This document shows positions 51,885-60,450 of a stretch of DNA of 64,000 nucleotides, piece by piece. The stretch covers positions 1 through 64,000 of the forward strand of contig NZ_JABETK010000005.1 of NCBI RefSeq assembly GCF_013240295.1, read 5' to 3'. The notes under the pieces are model-generated. The model saw nothing but the letters and a program-made list of their open reading frames with translations. It was not told where the DNA came from and searched no databases. Each line of letters opens with the position of its first letter. Position 1 is the stretch's first letter. The position numbers and the translations under genes were made by a program. The stretch is from Neoaquamicrobium sediminum. GTDB lineage: Bacteria; Pseudomonadota; Alphaproteobacteria; Rhizobiales; Rhizobiaceae.

Positions 51885-53117
51885 TCACAGCCGCCCCCAT
51901 GCCTGGTGAATCAGTCCCTGAATCTCGAAGTTCACGGCATCCATGCTGTCGATTGCCCGATCGTAGGTATCCCGATTGAAGTTCGATCGCTCGACCTCAT
52001 AGAGCGTCTGCTTGGTGAGGCCGGCGTCGGAAATCGCCGTGGATTTGAGCATTGGGTTCTTCAGGATCTCCTCGGCTAGCATCGACTGCATGAAGCCGAC
52101 CATCTGCGCCTGGGGAATGTCCGTGGGCTCGTATCGGGTGATGAGATAGCGCAGCCAGTCCAGCTGAACCTGCGCGCCAGCATTCTTGATCGACTTCATG
52201 ATATTGCCCAGCATCAGCAGAAACTGACTCATGGACATCAGGTCCAGCATCTGCGGATGGACTGTAATCAGAACCGAGGTGGCGGCCGAGAGTGCTGAGA
52301 GCGTCAGATAGCCAAGCTGCGGAGGGCAATCGACGACCACGACGTCATAACGGTCACTGACCGAATCCAACGCCTTGGCGACCCTCGTGAAGAACCGCTT
52401 TCCTTCTTGAGACGGAGACTGCATCGCAAGTGGCGTCTCGTACTCATATTCCTGCAGTTCTAGGTTCGCCGGGATGATGTCGAGCAACGGGAAGTTCGTC
52501 TTGCGAATAACGTCTTCGACCGGGGCGGCGTCACCATATCGGATCGCATCGTAGAGCGAGGGGTTTTTGTCGAGCTCGGGCTGGAAGCCATGGAGGGCCG
52601 ATAGCGAAGCCTGCGGATCAAGATCCACAGTCAGGACCCTGTGACCCGTGAGCGCAAGGTGCTGCGCGAGATGTGCCGTAGTGGTGGTTTTTCCCGACCC
52701 GCCCTTGAAATTGACCACGGCAATGACCTGCAGCTTTTCGCCGGGTTTGCGGTAGGGCACATACTTCTTGGAATCCGATCGCCCGTGCTTATCCAGATAG
52801 TCCCGCAGCTCGGTCATCTGCTCGGCGGAGTAAAAGCGCCGTCCACCGGCAACGACGAACGGCTCGGGGCCTTTCTTTTCAAGATGGAGGCGTTTCAGAT
52901 TGTTTGGACTGATCCCGAGATAATGGGCGACCTCGGCCATCGAGAACCGCCGAAGCGTCTTCTGCCCTTCGGTCGGAAACTTCTCGACCCTCAGTTGGTC
53001 GAGCTTGCGCGAGATCTCGGCCCCTTGGGCGAGGATCTTGTCGTCAAACTCAAAACTTGGGAGAAATGCCATCTCCGCTTTGTCCCCGAACGAGAAAATA
53101 GCGCCATATTCGGCCAT
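51885..53117 (-). CDS. repA: RepA partition ATPase (ParA family)
   Basis: A ParA-type Walker ATPase. The deviant Walker A motif is VNFKGGSGKTTTTAHLAQHLAL, Walker A' and B are VLTVDLDPQASLSAL and DVVVVDCPPQLGYLTL, and the N-terminal helix-turn-helix FSMAEVAHYLGISPNNLKRLHLE is typical of RepA and represses the operon. Start ATG at 53117 (MAEYGAIFSFG) gives about 410 residues, near the family norm. A TTG at 53162 and an ATG at 53072 are alternatives. It is the first gene of the operon repA-repB-repC-PLD. Confidence 0.93.
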   Translation of the reverse strand: MAEYGAIFSFGDKAEMAFLPSFEFDDKILAQGAEISRKLDQLRVEKFPTEGQKTLRRFSMAEVAHYLGISPNNLKRLHLEKKGPEPFVVAGGRRFYSAEQMTELRDYLDKHGRSDSKKYVPYRKPGEKLQVIAVVNFKGGSGKTTTTAHLAQHLALTGHRVLTVDLDPQASLSALHGFQPELDKNPSLYDAIRYGDAAPVEDVIRKTNFPLLDIIPANLELQEYEYETPLAMQSPSQEGKRFFTRVAKALDSVSDRYDVVVVDCPPQLGYLTLSALSAATSVLITVHPQMLDLMSMSQFLLMLGNIMKSIKNAGAQVQLDWLRYLITRYEPTDIPQAQMVGFMQSMLAEEILKNPMLKSTAISDAGLTKQTLYEVERSNFNRDTYDRAIDSMDAVNFEIQGLIHQAWGRL

Positions 53118-53552
53118 TCGGCCAATCTGGCGCCAGTATGAGCGATTCCCGTTCTCTGGCAAGCGATTTTAGGTTAACAGAAGGTTGCCAGAAGCGTGAT
53201 CGAGATCGGCGGCGGCCGTGACCTTGGCGGCCTTTTTCCTTTTCTCTCAGTCACTTACCAACATTGCCCGATGATACCTGGAGCAAATTCTGGCCCGGCA
53301 GAATTGCCGGGGCCGAGCCCGGCCGTTGGGCCCGGGAAAAGCAAATATCCTCCAATCCGCCGTCCGGAACCCGACTCACCCCCGTCCGAACCCGGCAATT
53401 CTGCCGGGCTGACGGAAGGCAGTTATCCATGATCGATAGGCCCGTCGATCGCATTTGTAGGACGGAAACATGCCATGGAGACGAGAGCGGTGTAGAGCCG
53501 CTCGATACGAGAGATCTGCGTCTAGCGAGGTCCAGTTTGTGGAAGTTGCCGA
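53118..53552. other. Control region between repA and trbB; no traI gene
   Basis: This 435-bp divergent gap holds two 18-bp palindromes (53294-53311 and 53391-53408) and the dyad GATCGA-N8-TCGATC (53431-53450). In Ti-type plasmids traI, the AHL synthase gene, lies at this place in front of trbB. Here there is no open reading frame of that kind. The repA promoter and the trbB promoter must both be in this stretch, but I could not identify them by boxes. Confidence 0.6.
53294..53408. repeat. Pair of 18-bp palindromes in inverted orientation
   Basis: CCCGGCAGAATTGCCGGG at 53294-53311 and its exact reverse complement at 53391-53408 are separated by 79 bp. Each has arms CCCGGCA and TGCCGGG around a 4-bp centre. 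The 79-bp spacer also contains GGGCCCGGG. They are probably protein-binding sites, either for RepB (partition), RepA (autoregulation) or the trb regulator. Confidence 0.7.
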
Positions 53553-54524
53553 ATGAGCCGGGCGCGATCGCACGATCGGCTCGTGCGCAAACTCCAGGAC
53601 GCGCTCGGTGAGGCGATCTGCGGGGCACTCAAGGATCCGCTGGTAGTCGAAATCATGCTCAATCCCGACGGCCGGCTGTTTGTGGAACGGCTCGGGCAGG
53701 GGGTCGAGCCCATTGGCGAGCTCGCGCCCGGCGCCGCCGAGATTATCATCGGCAGCGTTGCCCATGCTCTGCAGACTGAAGTGGATGCAAGCCAGCCGAT
53801 CATCTCGGGCGAACTCCCGATCGGTGGGCACCGCTTCGAGGGCCTACTCCCACCGATTGTCGCCGCACCTACGTTCACGATCCGACGGCGGGCATCCCGG
53901 CTCATCCCGCTCGAGGAATATGTGCGAGCCGGGATCATGACCCACCGTCAAGCAACCGTGCTGCGGAGCGCTGTTGCTTCGCGCATGAACATTGTGATCA
54001 GCGGCGGCACTGGGTCGGGCAAGACGACTTTGGCCAACGCCGTGATTGCGGAGATTGTCTCGCTGTCACCCGACGACCGCCTGGTCATCCTCGAGGACAC
54101 CTCGGAAATCCAGTGCGCAGCCGACAACGCCGTTGCCCTTCATACCAGCGACACAGTGGACATGGCCCGGCTGTTGAAGAGCACGATGCGGCTGAGGCCG
54201 GACCGGATCATCGTCGGCGAAGTCCGCGACGGTGCCGCGCTCACCCTGCTCAAGGCATGGAATACCGGCCACCCGGGCGGTGTGACGACCATTCACGCCG
54301 ACAGCGCCGTCTCCGCGCTCCGCCGCCTCGAGCAATTGACCGCGGAGGTCAGCCAGCAGCCGATGCGTGAGGTGATCGGCCAAGCCGTCGACCTCGTCGT
54401 CTCGATCGAACGTGCCGGCCACGGCCGGCGCGTGCGTGATGTCATGCATGTCACGGGCTTCGACGGCGCGCGCTACGCGACCGATCACCATCCCCAGATT
54501 GATGAGGAAAGTCATGCCGCATAA
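53553..54524 (+). CDS. trbB: TrbB conjugal transfer ATPase (VirB11-like)
   Basis: A 323-residue hexameric secretion ATPase. Walker A is VISGGTGSGKTTLANAVIAE, an Asp box lies in VILEDTSEIQC, and the conserved His and Arg regions are TMRLRPDRIIVGEVRDGAALTLLKAWNTGHPGGVTTIHADS. It acts at the inner membrane face to power pilus assembly and transfer. ATG at 53553 begins the trb operon, which runs without interruption to trbI. The stop overlaps trbC by 11 bp. Ti-plasmid TrbB has the same length and order. Confidence 0.95.
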   Translation: MSRARSHDRLVRKLQDALGEAICGALKDPLVVEIMLNPDGRLFVERLGQGVEPIGELAPGAAEIIIGSVAHALQTEVDASQPIISGELPIGGHRFEGLLPPIVAAPTFTIRRRASRLIPLEEYVRAGIMTHRQATVLRSAVASRMNIVISGGTGSGKTTLANAVIAEIVSLSPDDRLVILEDTSEIQCAADNAVALHTSDTVDMARLLKSTMRLRPDRIIVGEVRDGAALTLLKAWNTGHPGGVTTIHADSAVSALRRLEQLTAEVSQQPMREVIGQAVDLVVSIERAGHGRRVRDVMHVTGFDGARYATDHHPQIDEESHAA

Positions 54525-54891
54525 CAACCGCGCTCTGGCCGCCATCCCGGTCGCGGCAACGCTCTTCTTTCTCGCACTCGCGACGCCGGCGCTCGCCTCA
54601 AGTGGTGGCGGTCTGCCCTGGGAAGGGCCGCTTCAACAGATACAGCAGTCCATCACCGGCCCGGTTGCGGGCTTCATCGCGCTGGCCGCCGTTGCAGTCG
54701 CAGGCGGCATGCTGATCTTTGGCGGCGAATTGAACGATTTCGCGCGCAGGCTGATGTATGTCGTGCTGGTCGCCGGCATCCTCCTCGGCGCCACGCAGAT
54801 CGTCGGCCTATTCGGCGCGAGCGGCGCCTCGATCGGCTATCCGGCCCACGAGGCGTCGCGGGCCAGGGCAGGGGAGGGGAGCGATGGCTGA
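54514..54891 (+). CDS. trbC: TrbC pilin-like subunit
   Basis: A 125-residue prepilin of the VirB2 family. A signal peptide (ALAAIPVAATLFFLALATPALA) precedes two hydrophobic helices (ITGPVAGFIALAAVAVAGGMLIFGG and LMYVVLVAGILLGATQIVGLFG). ATG at 54514 (GAGGAAAG ribosome binding site) overlaps the trbB stop. It is expected to be processed and, in RP4-type systems, cyclised to form the mating pilus. Confidence 0.92.
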   Translation: MPHNNRALAAIPVAATLFFLALATPALASSGGGLPWEGPLQQIQQSITGPVAGFIALAAVAVAGGMLIFGGELNDFARRLMYVVLVAGILLGATQIVGLFGASGASIGYPAHEASRARAGEGSDG

Positions 54892-55183
54892 GCCAAGCGT
54901 TGCTCTCGCACGATCCCGCATTCATCGGGCGCTTTCGCGCCCGAACCATTTGATGGGGGCCGATCGGGAGCTGGTGTTGCTGACCGGCCTTGCCGCCGTG
55001 ATCCTGATCTTCGTGGTCCTGACGTGGTTTTCGGTGCTGCTCGGGATCGCCATCTGGGCTGCGGTGCTGGCGGCGCTTCGCATGATGGCCAAAGCCGATC
55101 CGATGATGCGGCAGGTCTATCTGCGCCATATCGGCTATCGAGCAGGCTACCGTCCGACCGCCTCACCGTGGCGGAGGCCCTGA
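54884..55183 (+). CDS. trbD: TrbD mating-pair-formation protein
   Basis: A 99-residue VirB3-like inner-membrane protein. HRALSRPNHLMGADRELVLLTGLAAVILIFVVLTW begins with the family N-terminus and runs into two membrane helices. ATG at 54884 overlaps the trbC end by 8 bp, and the stop is 6 bp before trbE. It works with TrbE, and in some plasmids the two are fused. Confidence 0.93.
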   Translation: MAEPSVALARSRIHRALSRPNHLMGADRELVLLTGLAAVILIFVVLTWFSVLLGIAIWAAVLAALRMMAKADPMMRQVYLRHIGYRAGYRPTASPWRRP

Positions 55184-55188
55184 CTGGA

Positions 55189-57636
55189 ATGGTCGCGCTT
55201 CGTCAGTTCCGCAACACCCGGCCGTCCTTCTCCGACCTTCTGCCCTATGCGGGCCTGGTCGACGACGGCGTGATCCTGCTCAAGGATGGGTCGGTCATGG
55301 CCGGCTGGTATTTTGCCGGCCCGGATTCGGAGAGCTCGACCAACTTCGAGCGCAACGAGGTGTCGCGGCAGATCAACACGATCCTGTCCCGGCTCGGCTC
55401 GGGCTGGATGATCCAGGTCGAGGCAGTGCGCATCCCCACCGTTGCCTATCCCGAACGCGAGGACTGCCATTTCCCTGACCCGGTGACACGTGCGATCGAT
55501 GACGAACGGCGGGCGCATTTCGAGGCCGAGAGCGGGCATTACGAGAGTCAGCACGCCATCATTCTCACCTACCGGCCACCCGAGCGGCGCCGGTCGGGCC
55601 TCGCACGCTATGTCTATTCCGATAGTGAGAGCCGCTCGGAGACCTATGCCGATGTGGTCCTGGACACCTTCCGCACATCCATCCGCGAGTTCGAACAGTA
55701 TCTGGCCAATGTGCTTTCGATCCGGCGCATGGTTACCCGCACGGTCGCCGACCCTGAATCCGGTCGCGAAGCCCGGTACGACGAACTCTTCCAGTTCATC
55801 CGGTTCTGCATCGTGGGCGAAAGCCATCCGGTGCGCCTGCCGGCGATCCCGATGTATCTCGACTGGCTGGCGACGGCCGAGTTTCACCACGGCCTGTCGC
55901 CGGTGGTCGACGGACGGTATCTTGCCGTCGTCGCGATCGACGGGTTTCCGGCCGAGAGCTGGCCGGGGATTCTCAATTCGCTCGACCTGATGCCGCTCAC
56001 TTACCGGTGGTCGAGCCGCTTCATCTTCCTCGACGACCAGGAAGCGCGTGCAAAACTCGAACGCACGCGCAAGAAATGGCAGCAGAAGGTGCGGCCGTTC
56101 TTCGACCAGCTTTTTCAGACCCAGAGCCGTGCGGTCGACCAGGACGCCATGACGATGGTCGCCGAGGCCGAGGACGCCATTGCCGAGGCCTCATCCCAGC
56201 TCGTCGCCTTTGGTTACTACACACCGGTGATCGTGCTCTTCGATAGTAACGATACGCGGCTGCGCGACCAGGCCGAGGCGGTGCGCCGGCTCGTCCAGGC
56301 CGAAGGGTTCGGCGCGCGCATCGAGACGCTCAACGCGACCGAAGCCTATCTCGGCAGCCTGCCGGGCAACAGCTACGCTAATGTCCGCGAACCGCTCGTC
56401 AATACGCGCAACCTCGCCGACCTCATTCCGCTCAATTCCGTGTGGTCGGGAAGCGCTGCCGCGCCTTGCCCCTACTATCCGCCCGGCTCGCCGCCCCTGA
56501 TGCAGGTTGCGTCAGGTTCGACGCCCTTCCGGCTGAACCTCCATGTCGACGATGTCGGACATACGCTCGTGTTCGGTCCGACCGGCTCGGGCAAGTCGAC
56601 GCTGCTCGCCCTGATCGCGGCTCAGTTTCGCCGCTATGAGAACGCGCAGATCTTTGCCTTCGACAAGGGCCGGTCGCTGCTCCCGCTCACGATCGCTGCC
56701 GACGGCGATCATTACGAGGTCGGCGCAGGGGAGGGGACTTCTCTGTCGTTCTGCCCGCTGGCCGAGTTGTCGACCGAGGGAGATCGGGCCTGGGCAAGCG
56801 AATGGATCGAGACGCTGATCGCCATGCAAGGTGTTGCGATCACACCCGATCATCGCAATGCGATCTCCCGCCAGGTCGGTCTCATGGCGTCGGCGCGAGG
56901 CCGCTCGCTCTCGGATTTCGTGAGCGGGGTGCAGATGCGCGAAATCAAGGACGCGCTCCACCACTACACCGTCGACGGGCCGATGGGACAACTCCTCGAC
57001 GCCGAGGAGGACGGGCTCGCGCTCGGCGCGTTCCAGACCTTCGAAATCGAGGAGCTGATGAACATGGGCGAGCGCAATCTCGTGCCCGTGCTGCTTTATC
57101 TTTTCCGCAGGATCGAAAAACGCCTGACGGGCGCGCCCAGTCTCATCGTTCTCGACGAAGCCTGGCTGATGCTCGGCCATCCCACCTTCAGGGATAAGAT
57201 CAGGGAGTGGCTGAAGGTCCTGCGGAAAGCGAACTGCGCCGTTCTGCTTGCCACACAGTCGATCTCGGACGCGGAACGCTCGGGCATCATCGACGCGCTC
57301 AAGGAAAGCTGCCCGACCAAGATCTGTCTGCCGAACGGCGCCGCGCGCGAACCGGGCACGCGCGACTTCTATGAGCGCATCGGCTTTAACGAGCGCCAGA
57401 TCGAGATCGTCGCGACCGCGACGCCGAAGCGCGAATACTACGTCGCAAGCCCCGAGGGCAGACGGCTATTCGACATGGCGCTTGGCCCGGTCGCGCTCGC
57501 CTTCGCAGGCGCCTCGGGCAAGGAAGACCTCAAACGCATCGATCAGTTGCACAAGGATTATGGTCCGGACTGGCCGGCTGCGTGGCTTATGGAAAGGGGG
57601 ATCAGCAATGCCGAAGCCATTCTTACACGCGATTAG
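55189..57636 (+). CDS. trbE: TrbE conjugal transfer ATPase (VirB4-like)
   Basis: An 815-residue ATPase of the mating-pair apparatus. The N-terminal MVALRQFRNTRPSFSDLLPYAGLVDDGVILLKDGSVMAGWYFAGPDSES is characteristic of TrbE. Walker A is LVFGPTGSGKSTLLALIAAQ and Walker B LIVLDEAWLMLG, followed by LLATQSISDAERSGI. ATG at 55189 agrees with Ti-plasmid TrbE, and the longer frame from 55024 runs through trbD. The frame is intact. It overlaps trbJ by 29 bp. Confidence 0.96.
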   Translation: MVALRQFRNTRPSFSDLLPYAGLVDDGVILLKDGSVMAGWYFAGPDSESSTNFERNEVSRQINTILSRLGSGWMIQVEAVRIPTVAYPEREDCHFPDPVTRAIDDERRAHFEAESGHYESQHAIILTYRPPERRRSGLARYVYSDSESRSETYADVVLDTFRTSIREFEQYLANVLSIRRMVTRTVADPESGREARYDELFQFIRFCIVGESHPVRLPAIPMYLDWLATAEFHHGLSPVVDGRYLAVVAIDGFPAESWPGILNSLDLMPLTYRWSSRFIFLDDQEARAKLERTRKKWQQKVRPFFDQLFQTQSRAVDQDAMTMVAEAEDAIAEASSQLVAFGYYTPVIVLFDSNDTRLRDQAEAVRRLVQAEGFGARIETLNATEAYLGSLPGNSYANVREPLVNTRNLADLIPLNSVWSGSAAAPCPYYPPGSPPLMQVASGSTPFRLNLHVDDVGHTLVFGPTGSGKSTLLALIAAQFRRYENAQIFAFDKGRSLLPLTIAADGDHYEVGAGEGTSLSFCPLAELSTEGDRAWASEWIETLIAMQGVAITPDHRNAISRQVGLMASARGRSLSDFVSGVQMREIKDALHHYTVDGPMGQLLDAEEDGLALGAFQTFEIEELMNMGERNLVPVLLYLFRRIEKRLTGAPSLIVLDEAWLMLGHPTFRDKIREWLKVLRKANCAVLLATQSISDAERSGIIDALKESCPTKICLPNGAAREPGTRDFYERIGFNERQIEIVATATPKREYYVASPEGRRLFDMALGPVALAFAGASGKEDLKRIDQLHKDYGPDWPAAWLMERGISNAEAILTRD

Positions 57637-58408
57637 GATCACGGCCGCCTCGGTGATGAGCGCGTGCCTGGTTCTCCCAGGCTCGGCTCATGCCGGTGCG
57701 GTCACCGGGAACGCAACCGAGTGGACGCAGCTCCTCAACAACGCGGAGCTGGTGGGGCTCACGGGCCAGTCGGCCGAGCAGATCCAGAACCAGATCACTC
57801 AGATCACGCAACTCTCCGAGCAAATCCAGAATCAAATCCGGATCTACGAGAACATGCTGCAGAACACGTTGCAGCTGCCCGATCACGTCTGGGGTCAGGT
57901 CGAAAGCGACCTCATGGCGCTCCAGAACCTCGTCAACCAGGGCGAGGGCATCGCCTTTGCGATGGGCAATATCGACGACGTTCTCAAGCAACGCTTCGAG
58001 AGTTTCGCCGAGTTCGAGACGGGGCTCGCCAATGGCGAGGATTTCTCCTCGAGCTATCAGTCGTGGTCGGACACCAACCGCGAGACGATTTCGGCGACGT
58101 TGCGGGCGGCCGGACTGACGGCCGATCAGTTCGCCAGTGAAGAGGCGACGATGAGCCAGCTTCGCTCGATGTCGCAGAGCTCCGTCGGTCAGATGCAGGC
58201 GCTGCAGGTCGGCCATCAGATCGCCGCGCAACAGGTGGCACAGACACAGAAGCTGCGCGGTCTCGTCTCGCAGCAGATCACGATGATGGCGACCTGGCAC
58301 CAGTCCGAACAGGCCGCAAAGGATCTCGCGCAGACGCGCCGCGAGGACTTTTTCAACTCGAACGCACCGTCGACATCGGGCGGCCAGGTCATGGAGCCGC
58401 GCTGGTGA
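57608..58408 (+). CDS. trbJ: TrbJ conjugal transfer protein (VirB5-like)
   Basis: A 266-residue periplasmic protein with signal peptide (ITAASVMSACLVLPGSAHA), followed by a long helical region with NQITQITQLSEQIQNQIRIYENML and SEEATMSQLRSMSQSSVGQMQALQVGHQIAAQQVAQTQKLRGLV, typical of pilus-tip minor components and likely coiled coil. ATG at 57608 lies within the end of trbE. The final codon overlaps the trbK start (GTG at 58405). Members are implicated in host contact and pilus assembly. Confidence 0.93.
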   Translation: MPKPFLHAIRITAASVMSACLVLPGSAHAGAVTGNATEWTQLLNNAELVGLTGQSAEQIQNQITQITQLSEQIQNQIRIYENMLQNTLQLPDHVWGQVESDLMALQNLVNQGEGIAFAMGNIDDVLKQRFESFAEFETGLANGEDFSSSYQSWSDTNRETISATLRAAGLTADQFASEEATMSQLRSMSQSSVGQMQALQVGHQIAAQQVAQTQKLRGLVSQQITMMATWHQSEQAAKDLAQTRREDFFNSNAPSTSGGQVMEPRW

Positions 58409-58614
58409 CGAGAACACTTATTATCATGGCGGCAGCCACTGTCATTGTCGGGATCGCTGTTGCGGTCTGGGTCGTCCCGAACCTTGGCGGGGAACCGGAT
58501 GGCGCGCGCAGAGTCCTCGACACACCGACTGAGTATGACACCACCGCCGGGCAGGAGATGCGGCCGCGCTGGGGCAACGGAGAGGGGCAGGGCGATGAGG
58601 CCCCCGACAACTAA
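58405..58614 (+). CDS. trbK: TrbK, small membrane protein
   Basis: A 69-residue protein with one hydrophobic N-terminal helix (LIIMAAATVIVGIAVAVWVVP) and a soluble acidic tail. Position between trbJ and trbL identifies it as TrbK, which in RP4 is the entry-exclusion lipoprotein. No lipobox cysteine is present here, so an exclusion role is not assured. The start is GTG at 58405 overlapping the trbJ stop. The tail overlaps the trbL start by 20 bp. Confidence 0.8.
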   Translation: MTRTLIIMAAATVIVGIAVAVWVVPNLGGEPDGARRVLDTPTEYDTTAGQEMRPRWGNGEGQGDEAPDN

Positions 58615-59759
58615 GCTCGCCATTGCCGCCAGCCTCGGCGTCCTGTTTTTCTCCAGCCCGCCCTCGCACAGGATGGCTCGCTTCTCACGACGCTGGAAAA
58701 CGAGGTCGCGGACGCCGCGCAGGGCTGGGAGACGACCGTCATGCAGGCGGCGCGCTCGCTGTTCTGGATCCTTGCCGGCATCGAAGTTGGCATTGCGGCT
58801 GTCTGGCTGGCGCTCGGCGCCGCGTCGCTCGACACGTGGTTCGCCGAGTTGGTGCGGCGCATCATGTTCATAGGCCTGTTCGTCTTCATCCTCGAGCAGG
58901 GGCCGGACTTCGCACGCGCAATGGTCGACAGCCTCTTCCAGATCGGCGCAGGGGGCGGCTCGGCATCGCCAGCGAACGTCTTCAACGCCGGCCTGCAGGT
59001 CGCGAGCCAGATGTCGGAGAAGGCGCAGTTCGGGCTGTTCGAGGACAATGCGCTCGCGATCGCGGCGGTGTTCGCCATGGTGATCGTCGTCATCGCCTTC
59101 AGCCTGGTGGCCGCGATTTTCGTGGCCGTCATGGCCGAGATGTATGTCGGCCTGCTTGCCGGCATGATCATGCTGGGTCTCGGCGGCTCGAGCTTCACCA
59201 AGGACTTCGCCGTCCGGTATCTCGTCTATGCGTTCTCGGTCGGCATGAAGCTGATGGCGCTGGTGATGATCGCGCGCATCGGTTCTGAAGTCCTCATCGA
59301 TCTCGCCAACTCCCCTCTGGCGCCGACGAGTTTCTGTCCACCCTGGCCATCGGCGGCATTTCCGTCGTGGTGTTCGTCATCGCCATGTATGTGCCCAACA
59401 TCGTCCAGGGCGTCGTGCAGGGGGTATCGGTGACCGGCGGCATGGAGACGATCCGTCACGGCGGCCAGGCCGCAACCATGGCCGCCGGCAGCGCCGCGCT
59501 GGCCTGGGGCGGGGCGAGGGCAGGGGCCTCGGCCTATTCCGATGCACGGGCGGCCGGCAGTTCGTTCGGGGCGGCCGCACTCAAGGGCATGACCAGCGGC
59601 GCGAGCGCTGCCGGCTCCGCGCTCGCTTCGGCCGGCCGGGACAAGGCAATCGGCGTTCCGGGCACCTGGGGCGCATCCACACTCGGCCTTGCCAATTCCA
59701 AGCTCGACCAGAGCCAGGGCCGCCCCACCACCAGAAAATCAGCAGACGACAAGGCGTGA
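58595..59759 (+). CDS. trbL: TrbL conjugal transfer protein (VirB6-like), two frame breaks
   Basis: A polytopic membrane protein of about 389 residues after repair. The N-terminal segment MRPPTTKLAIAASLGVLFF is followed, with a break near 58660, by DGSLLTTLENEVADAAQGWETTVMQAARSLFWILAGIEVGIAAVWLAL and several helices. A second break lies in a C4 run at 59312-59315, where one more C gives ADEFLSTLAIGGISVVVFVIAMYVPNIVQGVVQG. A glycine/alanine-rich tail ends with QSQGRPTTRKSADDKA. The trb gene order supports identity. Both breaks are repaired by one base each. Confidence 0.9.
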
Positions 59760-59767
59760 CGTAGACC

Positions 59768-60430
59768 ATGGCCGCAAAGAGCCCACCGGAAAATCCCTAC
59801 CTTGCCGCACGCCAGGAATGGAACGAGCGTTACGGGTCATATGTGAAAGCCGCCGCTTCGTGGCGCATCGTCGGCGTGACCGGGATGCTGATGGCGGTGA
59901 TCGGCTTCTCCTATGCGCTCTATCAGAGCACGCAGGTGCAGCTGGTCCCCTATATCGTGGAAGTCGATCGGCTCGGCACGGCCGCGAGCGCCGGCTTCCC
60001 GCAACAGATCGAATATGCCGACCCGCGCGTGGTGCGTGCCACGCTCGGCAGCTTCGTCAGCAATTTCCGTTCGGTCACGCCCGATGCCGTGGTGCAGAAG
60101 CAATATGTCGACCGCACCTATGCCCATTTGCGCACGTCCGATCCGGCGACCGAGAAGGTCAACGCCTGGTTCCGAGGCAACTCTCCGTTCGAGCGCGCCC
60201 GCACGATGACGGTTGCTGTCGAGGTCACGAACATCGTGCCGCTCTCCAACCAGAGCTACCAGGTCGACTGGACGGAATATGAGCGCGACCGGCAGGGCAG
60301 GGAGCAGGACGTAAAGCGGTTTCGGGGCGTCGCCACGGTCACATTGACACCGCCCCAGGACGAGGCGGTCATCCGCCTCAACCCGATCGGCCTTTACCTC
60401 AAAGATTTCGACTGGACGGCGCAGCTGTGA
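59768..60430 (+). CDS. trbF: TrbF conjugal transfer protein (VirB8-like)
   Basis: A 220-residue inner-membrane protein. The cytoplasmic N-terminus NPYLAARQEWNERYGSYVKAAASWRIVG is followed by one membrane helix (MLMAVIGFSYALYQST) and a periplasmic NTF2-like domain with VEVTNIVPLSNQSYQVDWTEYERDRQG and NPIGLYLKDFDWTAQL at the end, as in VirB8/TrbF proteins. ATG at 59768. The frame is intact. It connects the inner and outer parts of the channel. Confidence 0.94.
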   Translation: MAAKSPPENPYLAARQEWNERYGSYVKAAASWRIVGVTGMLMAVIGFSYALYQSTQVQLVPYIVEVDRLGTAASAGFPQQIEYADPRVVRATLGSFVSNFRSVTPDAVVQKQYVDRTYAHLRTSDPATEKVNAWFRGNSPFERARTMTVAVEVTNIVPLSNQSYQVDWTEYERDRQGREQDVKRFRGVATVTLTPPQDEAVIRLNPIGLYLKDFDWTAQL

Positions 60431-60450
60431 GTGCCCGGAGGATCCCTTTC

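Noticed and set aside
53118..53552. traI (AHL synthase) in front of trbB
   Set aside because: No open frame with LuxI-type residues exists in the gap on either strand.
54412..54513. Longer trbC start at 54412
   Set aside because: It would lie inside trbB with no ribosome binding site, and the signal peptide fits the ATG at 54514.
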